Source: CAZCEC01 sp964497615
Lineage (GTDB): Bacteria; Chloroflexota; Anaerolineae; Anaerolineales; UBA6663
Length of the DNA stretch: 64,000 nt
Direction: 5' to 3'
Assembly: GCA_964497615.1 (NCBI GenBank)
Contig: CAZCEC010000019.1
Location: forward strand, 35,605 to 99,604
Shown here: one piece after another, positions 7,766 through 16,167 of the stretch
How positions within the stretch are numbered: position 1 is the stretch's first letter
Layout: every line of letters starts with the position of its first letter
The notes under the pieces: generated by a model
Databases searched by the model: none
Told to the model about the DNA's origin: nothing
Seen by the model: the letters and a program-made list of their open reading frames with translations, nothing else
Made by a program: the position numbers and the translations under genes

Positions 7766-8776
7766 CTAACGCGCCACCTCATACTGCGACACGGCGCGCA
7801 CGTAGTGCGCCCGCTCGAACGCAGCCGGGTACGGGCACGACTTCTGGCTCATGCTGCCTCGCATCTGCGCCACCGACTCGTACTCGTGCGCTTCCATCCA
7901 CTCCACCAGGTCGGCCCGGATTTGCCCGATGCGGTCGATGCCGCGCGTCAGCAGTTCCGAGGCCATCATCGTCACGCTCGCGCCCGCCATCAAGCCCTTG
8001 AGCGCATCCTCGGCGCTGTGCACCCCGCCCGTCAGCGCCAGGTCCGCCGCCACCTGCCCATACAGGATCGCGATCCAGCGCAGGGGCAGGCGCAGGGCCT
8101 GGGGCGCCAGCGGGTTGCTCAGCTCCGGCCGCGAAACCACCTCCAGCAGTTCCAGGTCAATGTCCGGCTGATAGAACCGGTTGAACAGCACCAGCCCGTT
8201 GGCCCCGGCATCCACCAGCCGCCGGGCGGTGTGGGGCAGGGCGCTGAAGAACGGGCTGAGCTTGACGGCGATGGAGATGGACACCTGCCGGCGCACGTCG
8301 TGCAGCAGGTGCACATAGTTGTCCTCCACCGCGCCGGTGGTCATGTCCGGGTCGGTGGGCACAAAGTACATGTTCAGCTCCAGCGCGTCTGCGCCAGCCT
8401 GCTCCATATAACGCGCATACTTCACCCAGCCGCCGGTGGAGACCCCGTTCAGGCTGGCGATGACGGGGATGCGCAGGGCTTCCTTCGCCCGCCGCAGGTG
8501 CTCCAGGTACTGGTCCGGCGCCAGCTGAAACTCGCTTGGCTCCGGGAAGAACGACAGCGCCTCGGCGAAGCTGTCGGTGCCGTGGCTGAGGAAGTGGTCG
8601 AGCGTGTGGCTCTCGGCGTTGATCTGCTCCTCAAACAGCGAGTGCAGCACCACTGCTCCGGCCCCGGCGTCCTCCATCCGGCGCAGATTGTCCAGGCTGC
8701 GCGCCAGCGGCGAGGCCGACGGCACCAGGGGATTGGAGAGCTTGAGCCCGAGATAAGTCGTCGAAAGGTCAATCAT
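7766..8776 (-). CDS. Dihydroorotate dehydrogenase-like flavoprotein
   Basis: 336 residues with the FMN-binding TIM barrel of the class 1 DHOD family: NPLVPSASP near the N-terminus, IASLNGVSTGGWVKYARYME, ELNMYFVPTDPD, VKLSPFF, FNRFYQPDIDLE and the phosphate-binding TGGVHSAEDALKGLMAGAS. It begins nine bases after nifJ with a GGGAG ribosome site, so the two are one operon. DHOD-like proteins next to pyruvate:ferredoxin oxidoreductase recur in anaerobes and are probably not pyrimidine enzymes; a flavin-based electron-transfer role with NifJ is inference. Other pyr genes are absent here. Confidence 0.85.
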   Translation of the reverse strand: MIDLSTTYLGLKLSNPLVPSASPLARSLDNLRRMEDAGAGAVVLHSLFEEQINAESHTLDHFLSHGTDSFAEALSFFPEPSEFQLAPDQYLEHLRRAKEALRIPVIASLNGVSTGGWVKYARYMEQAGADALELNMYFVPTDPDMTTGAVEDNYVHLLHDVRRQVSISIAVKLSPFFSALPHTARRLVDAGANGLVLFNRFYQPDIDLELLEVVSRPELSNPLAPQALRLPLRWIAILYGQVAADLALTGGVHSAEDALKGLMAGASVTMMASELLTRGIDRIGQIRADLVEWMEAHEYESVAQMRGSMSQKSCPYPAAFERAHYVRAVSQYEVAR

Positions 8777-8785
8777 GTTTGCTCC

Positions 8786-11700
8786 CTATGCGCTCTTCGC
8801 CGCCAACCCCTCGTACTGCTTCCACCGCGCCGCGATATCGGCCTCGGCCTGCTTCAGCAGCATCTCGGCCCGCGCCGGATCCGATTGGGTCAGCATCCGG
8901 AACCGGGTTTCGTTGTACATATACTTGTCCAGCCCCAGGCTGGGGGCCTTCGAGTCGAGCTGGAACGGGTTCTGCCCGGCCGCTTCCAGCCGTGGGTCAT
9001 AGCGGTACAGCGGCCAATAGCCGGAGGCCACCGCCTTCTTCTGCTGGTCCAGCCCGTAGCGCAGGTCGTAGCCGTGCATCAGGCAGTGGCTGTAGGCGAT
9101 GATCAGGGCCGGGCCGGGGTAGGCTTCTGCCTCCTGGAAGGCCTTGATCGTCTGCGCGTCGTTGGCGCCCAGCGCCACCCGCGCCACGTAGATGTTCTTG
9201 TACGCCATCGCCAGCAGGCCCATTTCCTTCTTGGCCAGCCCCTTGCCGCTGGCGGCGAACTTCGCCACCGCGCCGCGCGGCGTGGCCTTGGAGGCCTGCC
9301 CGCCGGTGTTCGAGTACACCTCGGTGTCCAGCACCAGCACGTTCACCTTGCGGCCCGCGGCCAGCACGTGGTCCAGCCCGCCATAGCCAATGTCGTAGGC
9401 CCAGCCGTCGCCGCCCACGATCCACACACTGCGGGGCACCAGCACCTCAGCCAGCCCCAGCAGGTCGCGCACCGCCCCCGCGCGCTCGGCGTCGTCCGGC
9501 GGCATCTGCGTCAGCCAGGCGTTCAGCCGCGACTTCAGCGCCGCCACGCGCTCGCGCTGCTCGTAGATGCCGGTCTGCGTGTGGCCGTCCGCGGACTGCA
9601 ACTGCCCGGCCAGGTCCGCCCCCACGATGTCTTCCAGGCGCCGGAGCAGCTCGTGGGCGTATTCCGTCTGCTTGTCGAGCGTCAGCCGGAAGCCCAGCCC
9701 AAACTCGGCGTTGTCCTCAAACAGCGAGTTGGACCAGGCCGGGCCGCGCCCCTCGCGGTTCTGCGCCCACGGGGTGGTGGGCAGGTTGCCGCCGTAGATG
9801 GATGAGCAGCCGGTGGCGTTGGCGATGACGGCCCGGTCGCCGAAGAGCTGCGAGAGCAGCTTCAGATACGGGGTCTCGCCGCAGCCCGCGCACGCGCCGG
9901 AGAACTCGAACAGCGGCTGGAGCAGCTGCGAGTCCTTCACCGTGCTCAGGTTCAGCCCGCGCCGGTCCACTTCCGGCAGGTCCAGGAAGAACTTCCAATT
10001 TTCTTGCTGGGCGTCGCGCAGGGGCAGGCTGGCGCCGTTAGTGCCCACCGTGGCCCCGTGTAATAAGGTCATGTTGATGGCCTTGAACTTGGGCTCGCGC
10101 TTATTCTTGGCCGGGCACACCTCAAAGCACAGCGCGCACCCGGTGCAATCATCGGGCGACACTTGCAGGGTATAGCGCTGCCCCTCGAACTCCTTCCAGC
10201 GGGCCGGGGAGCTTTCGAACGCGGCCGGCGCGCCCCTCAGCGCCTCGGCCGGATAGACCTTCTCGCGGATGACGGCGTGCGGGCACACCAGCACGCACTT
10301 GCCGCACTGGATGCATACCTCCGGGTCCCACACCGGGATCTCCTGCGCGATGGCGCGCTTCTCCCACTGCGAGGTGGCCGTGGGGAAGGTGCCGTCCGCC
10401 GGCATGGCGCTCACCGGCAGCTCGTCGCCCAGCCCGGCGATCATCATGGCCGTCACGTCCTGCACGAAGCGCGGCGCTTCCGCCGGCACCGCGGGCCGCA
10501 GCCCGTTGGCCGCCGTCACCTGGGCCGGCACTTTGACCTCGTGCAGATGCGCCAGGGTCTGGTCCACCGCCTCGAAGTTGCGCTGCACCACGGCCTCGCC
10601 GCGCTTGCCGTAGGTCTTCTCGATGGCATGCTTGATGGCCTCGATGGCGGCTTCGCGCGGCAGCACGCCGCTGATGGCGAAGAAGCAGGTCTGCATGATG
10701 GTGTTGATGCGCCCGCCCATGCCGGTGTCGCGCGCCACGCCGTAGCCGTCAATCACGTAGAACCGCAGGCGCTTCTCGATGATCTGGGCCTGCACCGGGT
10801 GGGGGAGTTGGTCCCACACCTCGTCTGGGCCAAAGGGGCTGTTCAGCAGGAACACCGCGCCGGGGGCCGCCACGCGCAGCATGTCAAAGCGCTCCAGGAA
10901 GTTGAACTGGTGGCAGGCCACGAAGTTGGCCGAGGTGATCAGATAGGCCGAGCGGATGGGGCGCGGCCCGAAGCGCAGGTGCGAGACCGTCACCGAGCCG
11001 GACTTCTTCGAGTCGTACACGAAGTAGCCCTGGGCAAAGCTGTCGGTGTCCTCGCCGATGATCTTGATCGAGTTCTTGTTGGCCCCCACCGTGCCGTCCG
11101 CGCCCAGCCCAAAGAACACGGCCCGCGTGGTGTCGTCTGCCTCGGTGGAGAAGCCGGGGTCGTAGTCCAGGCTCAAATGCGTCACGTCGTCGTGGATGCC
11201 TACGGTGAAGTGCTGCCTGGGCTGCGGCTTCTTCAGCTCATCCAGCACCGCCTTCACCATCGCCGGGGTGAACTCCTTGGACGACAGCCCATACCGCCCG
11301 CCGATGACCCTGGGCATGGGGCCGGCAGTCCAGTGCTCCGCCAGCGCCGTCACCACATCCTGATACAGCGGCTCCCCGCCCGCGCCCGCTTCCTTGCACC
11401 GGTCCAGCACGGCGATGGCCTTGACCGTGGCCGGCAGCGCGCGCACAAACGTCTCGCCCGCGAACGGCCGGTAGAGCCGCACCTTGAGCACGCCCACCTT
11501 CTCGCCCGTGTTGGCCGCATGCAGGTACTCAATCGTCTCCTGCGCCGTCTCCGCGCCCGAGCCCATAATCACCAGCACGCGCTCGGCGTCCGGCGCGCCC
11601 TCGTAGTCGAACAGGTGATAGGCCCGGCCGGTCAGCTCGGCGAAGCGGTCCATGGCGTTCTGCACCACCGCCGGGCACACCTGGTAGTAGGTATTGGCGG

Positions 11701-12394
11701 CCTCGCGCCCCTGGAAGAATACGTCCGGGTTCTGCGCCGTGCCGCGCATCACCGGCCGGTCCGGCGATAGCCCGCGCATCCGGTGGGCGCGCACCAGGTC
11801 GTCGTCTAGCATGGCGCGGATGACGTCATCCGCCAGCGGCTCGATCTTCATCACCTCGTGCGAGGTGCGGAACCCGTCGAAGAAGTGCAGGAACGGCACC
11901 CGCGCCTCCAGCGTGGCCGCCTGCGCGATCAGCGCCTGGTCCATCGCTTCCTGCACCGAGTTGCTGGCCAGCAGGGCCCAGCCCGTGCCGCGCACCGCCA
12001 TCACGTCCGAGTGGTCGCCGAAGATGGACAGCGCATGCGCCGCCACCGACCGCGCGCTCACGTGGAACACGGTAGAGGTCAGCTCCCCGGCGATCTTGTA
12101 CATGTTGGGGATCATCAACAGCAGGCCCTGCGAGGCGGTGAAGGTGGTCGTCAGCGAGCCGGTTTGCAGCGCACCGTGCACCGCGCCGGCCGCGCCGCCC
12201 TCGCTCTGCATCTCGGCCACCAGGGGCACCGTCCCCCAAATGTTCTTGCGCCCCTCCGCCGACCACTGGTCGGCCAGCTCCCCCATGCCCGACGAGGGCG
12301 TGATGGGGTAAATGGCGATGACTTCATTGACTTTGTGGGTGATGGTGGCGGCGGCTTCGTTGCCGTCAATGGTTACCGTTACGCGCTGAGACAT
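8786..12394 (-). CDS. nifJ: Pyruvate:ferredoxin (flavodoxin) oxidoreductase
   Basis: 1202 residues, the usual length of the single-chain enzyme that oxidises pyruvate and CoA to acetyl-CoA, CO2 and reduced ferredoxin. The N-terminal domain has VIAIYPITPSSGMGELADQW. Two ferredoxin-type 4Fe-4S motifs lie at about residues 694-706 (CIQCGKCVLVCP) and about 750-762 (CTGCALCFEVCP). The C-terminal TPP/proximal-cluster domain begins with CAGCGETPYLKLL near 833 and continues with ATGCSSIYGGNLPTTPW and GGDGWAYDIGYGGLDHVLA. It is cytoplasmic and oxygen-sensitive in most species. A shared upstream motif (12425-12456) precedes it. The identification is secure. Confidence 0.98.
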   Translation of the reverse strand: MSQRVTVTIDGNEAAATITHKVNEVIAIYPITPSSGMGELADQWSAEGRKNIWGTVPLVAEMQSEGGAAGAVHGALQTGSLTTTFTASQGLLLMIPNMYKIAGELTSTVFHVSARSVAAHALSIFGDHSDVMAVRGTGWALLASNSVQEAMDQALIAQAATLEARVPFLHFFDGFRTSHEVMKIEPLADDVIRAMLDDDLVRAHRMRGLSPDRPVMRGTAQNPDVFFQGREAANTYYQVCPAVVQNAMDRFAELTGRAYHLFDYEGAPDAERVLVIMGSGAETAQETIEYLHAANTGEKVGVLKVRLYRPFAGETFVRALPATVKAIAVLDRCKEAGAGGEPLYQDVVTALAEHWTAGPMPRVIGGRYGLSSKEFTPAMVKAVLDELKKPQPRQHFTVGIHDDVTHLSLDYDPGFSTEADDTTRAVFFGLGADGTVGANKNSIKIIGEDTDSFAQGYFVYDSKKSGSVTVSHLRFGPRPIRSAYLITSANFVACHQFNFLERFDMLRVAAPGAVFLLNSPFGPDEVWDQLPHPVQAQIIEKRLRFYVIDGYGVARDTGMGGRINTIMQTCFFAISGVLPREAAIEAIKHAIEKTYGKRGEAVVQRNFEAVDQTLAHLHEVKVPAQVTAANGLRPAVPAEAPRFVQDVTAMMIAGLGDELPVSAMPADGTFPTATSQWEKRAIAQEIPVWDPEVCIQCGKCVLVCPHAVIREKVYPAEALRGAPAAFESSPARWKEFEGQRYTLQVSPDDCTGCALCFEVCPAKNKREPKFKAINMTLLHGATVGTNGASLPLRDAQQENWKFFLDLPEVDRRGLNLSTVKDSQLLQPLFEFSGACAGCGETPYLKLLSQLFGDRAVIANATGCSSIYGGNLPTTPWAQNREGRGPAWSNSLFEDNAEFGLGFRLTLDKQTEYAHELLRRLEDIVGADLAGQLQSADGHTQTGIYEQRERVAALKSRLNAWLTQMPPDDAERAGAVRDLLGLAEVLVPRSVWIVGGDGWAYDIGYGGLDHVLAAGRKVNVLVLDTEVYSNTGGQASKATPRGAVAKFAASGKGLAKKEMGLLAMAYKNIYVARVALGANDAQTIKAFQEAEAYPGPALIIAYSHCLMHGYDLRYGLDQQKKAVASGYWPLYRYDPRLEAAGQNPFQLDSKAPSLGLDKYMYNETRFRMLTQSDPARAEMLLKQAEADIAARWKQYEGLAAKSA

Positions 12395-12632
12395 GGCATG
12401 TCCTTTCTAGGCTGAGTCCCAGTAAGCCTAGTCCATCTGCCCCGCCCCCTGTAGTGACAGAGGGCCGCCTATAGGATGACTTTTATCCGGTATTCCGGGC
12501 CGCGTTTCACCGGGACTTTGATCACCCCATCCCTCAGAATTCGGCACCTCCCCGCGCCGCCGGGCTGTGCTAGTGTGAGATTGCCGGCCAATACCGGCTG
12601 CTGATCGTCACTCACCCGAAAGGGGATGCCCC
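12395..12632. other. Intergenic region between divergent nifJ and the permease pair
   Basis: No gene or RNA was seen in these bases. The left part holds the nifJ upstream motif. A 7-bp inverted repeat CTAGGCT/AGCCTAG (12408-12432) flanks it, and a GCCGG-CCAATA-CCGGC hairpin lies near 12583-12598. AAAGGGG at 12619-12625 is a ribosome site for the rightward permease. Confidence 0.6.
12425..12456 (-). promoter_or_regulatory. nifJ upstream element CACTAC-N20-TAGGCT
   Basis: Read on the nifJ strand, CACTAC (12456-12451) is followed after exactly 20 bases by TAGGCT (12430-12425), which would be the -10 hexamer about 30 bases before the start codon. The same pair at the same spacing precedes ppdK, the CBS gene and a UspA gene, and at 19 bases precedes the 39092-40366 aminotransferase. 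This suggests a common sigma factor or activator. Confidence 0.55.
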
Positions 12633-12698
12633 ATCCGCCCCAACCTCCTGCCCGCGCTGCGTTTTCTGGTCGGCCGCCTGGCGTACGCTGGGCTGACC

Positions 12699-13721
12699 GT
12701 GCTGGTCGTTACAGCCACCCTCTACGGCATGCTCATGCTCGCGCCGGCCGAACTGCGCGCCTCCCTCTACCTGCCGCCCCGCACCCGCCAGAACATGGAT
12801 CCCGCCCTGGCCCAGCGCAACCTGGAAGCCATCATCCGCGACCATGACCTGGATCAGCCCTTCCTGGTGCAGTATGTCCACTGGGTCGCGACCGTGGCGC
12901 GCGGCGACTGGGGCTGGAGCCCGGTGCTCAACAGCCCGGTGCTCACGCTGCTGCTCCAGCGCGCGCCCATGACGGCCGAACTGACCCTGTATGCCATGCT
13001 GCTCATCATCCCGCTGGGCCTGCTCAGCGGGGCCTGGGCCGGCGCGCGGCAGGGCCGGGCGGGCGACCGGGCCTTTCGGCTGGCGGCCTATGTCGCCGCC
13101 GCCATCCCCGGCTTCATCCTGGGCCTGATGCTGCTGGCCGTCTTCTACGTGGGTTTGCGCTGGCTGCCCACCGGCCGCACCAGCGTCGCCGACGTCATCC
13201 GCGTTACCTTCAGCGACTTCACCTGGTACACCGGCCTGCTCACCGTGGACGGCCTGCTCAACGGCCGGCCCGATATCACCCTGGACGCCTTCCGCCACCT
13301 GGCCCTACCCGTCGTCGCACTCAGCCTGGCGCATTGGGCCACCGTCGGCCGTGTCACCCGCGCCTCCCTGGCGGAGGAAATCGACCAGGAGTACGTGACG
13401 GCCGCGCGGGCGCGCGGCCTGCCCCAGTGGCGAGTTGTCTGGCGGCATGCCTTCCGCAACGCCATCCCGCCCAGCCTCACCAGCCTGTCCCTCTCGGCGG
13501 CGGGGTTGATCACGGGCGTCTTCATCATCGAAGCGATCTTCGACCTGCCCGGCCTGTCGTCGCTCGTCATCCGCTCGCTGGGCGATGTGCCGGATGTGCC
13601 GCTGGCGCTCGGCTTTGCGATCTTCAGCGTCCTGCTGGTGCTGCCGGTGATGCTGGGCCTGGACCTGCTGCTGGCGGTCGTTGACCCTCGCCTGCGCCAA
13701 GCGGAGGGCCGCGATGCGTAG
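12699..13721 (+). CDS. DppB/OppB-type ABC transporter permease
   Basis: 340 residues from GTG 12699. The frame is open further left and encodes NLLPALRFLVGRLAYAGLTV directly before it, which completes the first membrane helix, so the true start is probably near 12626-12633. There the only ATG (12626) is out of frame and an ATC at 12633 is in frame. The body is typical: LQRAPMTAELTLYAMLLIIP, the large periplasmic loop, and the EAA motif EEIDQEYVTAARARGLPQWR. It overlaps the second permease by eight bases. No binding protein or ATPase is adjacent, so the importer must use partners encoded elsewhere. Confidence 0.85.
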   Translation: MLVVTATLYGMLMLAPAELRASLYLPPRTRQNMDPALAQRNLEAIIRDHDLDQPFLVQYVHWVATVARGDWGWSPVLNSPVLTLLLQRAPMTAELTLYAMLLIIPLGLLSGAWAGARQGRAGDRAFRLAAYVAAAIPGFILGLMLLAVFYVGLRWLPTGRTSVADVIRVTFSDFTWYTGLLTVDGLLNGRPDITLDAFRHLALPVVALSLAHWATVGRVTRASLAEEIDQEYVTAARARGLPQWRVVWRHAFRNAIPPSLTSLSLSAAGLITGVFIIEAIFDLPGLSSLVIRSLGDVPDVPLALGFAIFSVLLVLPVMLGLDLLLAVVDPRLRQAEGRDA

Positions 13722-14628
13722 CCTGCGCCGGTTCTTCAGCCTCGGCGGCAACTGGCTCGGGGCCGTTCTCGTCCTCGCCTTCGTGGTGATGGCGGTGCTG
13801 GCGCCGTCCCTGGCCGCCCGCCCGGCGATCCAATCTGGCCCGCCGCCCCGGCTGCCCCAGCCGCCCAGCCCCGAGGCCCCGTTGGGCCGGGTGGGCTCGT
13901 TCGATGTCTGGTACGTGCTGGTGTGGGGCACGCGCGATGCGTTGCGCCTGGGTCTGGGCGTGACCCTGCTGACGGCCTTCATCGGTGTCACGCTCGGGGC
14001 CGCCAGCGGCTATGCCGGCGGCTGGCTCAATGCCGTGGTCATGCGCCTGGCCGATGCCTTCCTGGCGTTCCCGGCGCTGGCCTCGGTGTGGCTCATCAAC
14101 GCCCTCCTGTTTTCCAGTCTGACCACCAACCCACAACAGACCGCGGATCTTGGGCAGTTCGGTCTCTTGCGCCGAGTGATGGCCGAGTGGCGCCTGACCC
14201 CGGCGATGATCGCCCTCATCCTGTTCTCGTGGATGCCCTATGCGCGGCTGATCAACACCAACGTCATCCGGCTGAAGGGCCAGGCCTATGTGGAGGCGGC
14301 GCGGGCGGTAGGCGCCGGGCCGGGGCGCATCCTCCTGCGCCACTTGCTCCCCAACGCCCTCGCGCCCGTCATCGTCCTGGCCGCCCGCGACGTGGGCGGC
14401 ATGGTCATCTGGGCTACGGGCTTCGCCTTCGTCAGCGGCGGCAGCAGTTCCATGTGGGGCAGCCTGCTGCTGGGCGCGCGCGACTTTGTGATGGGCGCCG
14501 GCGGCAACCCCCTCCGGTATTGGTGGGTCTACCTGCCCGTCACCCTGGCCCTCGTCCTGTTCGGCCTCGCCTGGAACTTGCTTGGCGACGGCCTCAACCA
14601 GACCCTCAATCCGCGCCAGCACCGCTAA
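13714..14628 (+). CDS. DppC/OppC-type ABC transporter permease
   Basis: 304 residues from ATG 13714, chosen because GGAGG lies eight bases before it; the ATG overlaps the upstream stop by eight bases. The N-terminal hydrophobic segment (GNWLGAVLVLAFVVMAVLAP) is followed by a short Pro-rich loop, a second helix and the core domain (GVTLLTAFIGVTLGAASGYA). The EAA contact motif is EAARAVGAGPGRILLRHLLP. It forms the inner-membrane channel with the preceding permease. The pair is homologous to, but separate from, the permease at the left edge. Confidence 0.92.
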   Translation: MRSLRRFFSLGGNWLGAVLVLAFVVMAVLAPSLAARPAIQSGPPPRLPQPPSPEAPLGRVGSFDVWYVLVWGTRDALRLGLGVTLLTAFIGVTLGAASGYAGGWLNAVVMRLADAFLAFPALASVWLINALLFSSLTTNPQQTADLGQFGLLRRVMAEWRLTPAMIALILFSWMPYARLINTNVIRLKGQAYVEAARAVGAGPGRILLRHLLPNALAPVIVLAARDVGGMVIWATGFAFVSGGSSSMWGSLLLGARDFVMGAGGNPLRYWWVYLPVTLALVLFGLAWNLLGDGLNQTLNPRQHR

Positions 14629-14687
14629 CTGATGCTCCCCTTGACGATCAGTGCTAACCTAAAGATTGAAGGAGGAAGGAACCATCC

Positions 14688-14963
14688 ATGTCCAAAGACT
14701 CATACGCATTTGGCGAACTGGTAGTTGTCACGGCGGGTGAGGGGCAGGGCCGCACCGCCGTCGTCAGCCAGCCCATCAGCCGGGAGGCGGCCGGTTTTGT
14801 CTTGTTCGAAAGCGAGACCTGGATCACCGGCCGGGCTGCGGCGCTCGACGACGTGCGGCCAGCCGGCGAGGGCACGCGCGGCTTCACGCAATTGGCGTAT
14901 CATCTGCTCAAGTTGTCCAGCCTGCTGATTGAGCGCAGTGTCTTGCCACTGGTCCACAAATAG
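14688..14963 (+). CDS. Hypothetical protein, 91 residues
   Basis: A strong GAAGGAGGAAGG ribosome site precedes the ATG. The product (MSKDSYAFGELVVVTAGEGQ, then GRTAVVSQPISREAAGFVLF) looks like a small beta-rich domain followed by an amphipathic helix (LAYHLLKLSSLLIERSVLPL). I do not recognise a family. Its stop is 11 bases before the start of the HhH protein, so they likely form a two-gene unit. A TTGACG box at 14641-14646 could be its -35. Confidence 0.75.
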   Translation: MSKDSYAFGELVVVTAGEGQGRTAVVSQPISREAAGFVLFESETWITGRAAALDDVRPAGEGTRGFTQLAYHLLKLSSLLIERSVLPLVHK

Positions 14964-14973
14964 GAGCGCCGCC

Positions 14974-15195
14974 TTGCCTGTCTCGAAGATCACCCCCGAC
15001 CAGCACGACTTCCCCCCCGGCCTTTCGCAGCCCGCCCTGCGCGCCCTCTTTGGGGCGGGCTACACCCGCCTGGCGCAGCTAACGAAGGCTACCGAAAAGG
15101 AAATCGCGGACCTGCACGGCATGGGGCTCAAGGGCATCCGCATACTCAAGGCAGGGCTCGCGGCCAAGGGGAAGTCATTCGCCACGCCGAAGTAG
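14974..15195 (+). CDS. Small helix-hairpin-helix protein (RNA polymerase alpha-CTD-like fold)
   Basis: 73 residues from TTG 14974, which has TAGGAG nine bases upstream; a longer ATG frame would overlap the previous gene by 35 bases and lacks a ribosome site. The core (LSQPALRALFGAGYTRLAQL, then TKATEKEIADLHGMGLKGIR) is the tandem helix-hairpin-helix pattern seen in the alpha subunit C-terminal domain and in small alpha-CTD-like proteins. Such domains bind the DNA minor groove or other proteins. Function here is unknown. Confidence 0.8.
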   Translation: MPVSKITPDQHDFPPGLSQPALRALFGAGYTRLAQLTKATEKEIADLHGMGLKGIRILKAGLAAKGKSFATPK

Positions 15196-15248
15196 CGGTC
15201 AAGCGCCCACCTACGATACGCTGCCTCGGCGTACCACCGCACCTAAGT

Positions 15249-15282
15249 TGTCATTCCGAGGCGGTCTGTGCCGAGGAATCTC
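15249..15282. repeat. Half-copy of the TGTCATTCCGAGG...GAGGAATCT repeat
   Basis: TGTCATTCCGAGG, a short variable middle and CCGAGGAATCT. The intergenic stretch 15196-15298 holds only this element and nothing else I recognise. Other copies are at 29884, 43678, 48903 and 50722. Confidence 0.8.
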
Positions 15283-15298
15283 CGTCTTGATAGCCGCT

Positions 15299-15403
15299 CT
15301 ATTGGGCCTCCGCGTTCCACGCCTGCAACTGGGGCAGCCTCAGGCCCCTCGCGATGGGCTCAACGGCAAAGGCTAGCAGCGTCAGGGCCACCGCCACCGA
15401 CAT
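15299..15403 (-). CDS. Possible 34-residue membrane peptide after the ABC-2 permease
   Basis: An ATG at 15403, eleven bases beyond the permease stop, opens a short frame with one hydrophobic stretch (MSVAVALTLLAFAVEPIARG) ending in LQAWNAEAQ. There is no clear ribosome site and no recognised family. It may be a remnant of a larger membrane gene. Confidence 0.3.
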   Translation of the reverse strand: MSVAVALTLLAFAVEPIARGLRLPQLQAWNAEAQ

Positions 15404-15414
15404 CGCCGGAGGCC

Positions 15415-16167
15415 TCAATCGAGAATCAGCCGCGCCCGCTGGAACCGCGCCATCGCCGCCCACAGCAGCACCGCATCCAGCGCCAGCAGCACCCCGGCCG
15501 CAACCAGCGTGATCCCGTTCATCCCCACTTCTTCCACCCACAACAGGAACTGGTTGACCGTCTCCGGGGGCAGGGCCTGGAACCCGAAGACGGGCACAAA
15601 CAGCAGCACCATGATGGCAATGCTCATGGTCTGGGCCGCCTGCCGCACTGTGGAGGCCCGCAGCGACACCAGCACCCCCGCCGTCGCCGCCAGCACCGCC
15701 GCCAGCAGGCTCAGCGCCAATCCCGCCAGCGCCGCGTCCAGCGGATATAGCGCCAGCCCGCCCTCCCGAAAGGCCACGTTCACCGTCACCAATCCGACGA
15801 TCAGGCTCACCAGCGTGATCCCCCAGCCATACACCACCGCCGCCACGATCTTGCCAAACAAGATCGCCCGGTCCGAGAGCCGGCTGGCCAGCAGGGTCTC
15901 CAGGGTGTGGCGCTCGCGCTCGCCCGCGAAGGCATCGGCGGTGATGGAGGTGGTCAGGAACAGCGGCACCCATGCCCAGATGATCACCACCGGCGTTTCC
16001 ACCCAGTCGCGCCCGCTCTGCCAGGGCAGGAAGATGCCGAACACGCCCACCAGCACCAGCAGGCTCAGCCAGCCGCCGCGCCCGCCGCTGCTGCGCGTCA
16101 GCGCGCCGCGCTGGAACAGATACTCTTTCAGTTCCTTGCCCACCATCGTGACGATGTCGTTGATCAT
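15415..16167 (-). CDS. ABC-2 type transporter permease
   Basis: 250 residues with about six membrane helices. The N-terminus (MINDIVTMVGKELKEYLFQR) and the motif SITADAFAGERERHTLETLL followed by ASRLSDRAILFGK are characteristic of the NatB/CcmB-like ABC-2 exporter permeases. Its ATG overlaps the ATPase stop by four bases (ATGA), so ATPase and permease are translationally coupled and form one exporter. The substrate is unknown; drugs, Na+ or lipids are options in this family. Confidence 0.9.
   Translation of the reverse strand: MINDIVTMVGKELKEYLFQRGALTRSSGGRGGWLSLLVLVGVFGIFLPWQSGRDWVETPVVIIWAWVPLFLTTSITADAFAGERERHTLETLLASRLSDRAILFGKIVAAVVYGWGITLVSLIVGLVTVNVAFREGGLALYPLDAALAGLALSLLAAVLAATAGVLVSLRASTVRQAAQTMSIAIMVLLFVPVFGFQALPPETVNQFLLWVEEVGMNGITLVAAGVLLALDAVLLWAAMARFQRARLILD

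Noticed and set aside
7402..7782. 126-codon minus-strand frame beside the PLDc_N-like gene
   Set aside because: Arg/Gly/Ala-rich with no motif. The neighbouring frame carries the recognisable PLDc_N pattern, although a frameshift between the two frames cannot be excluded.
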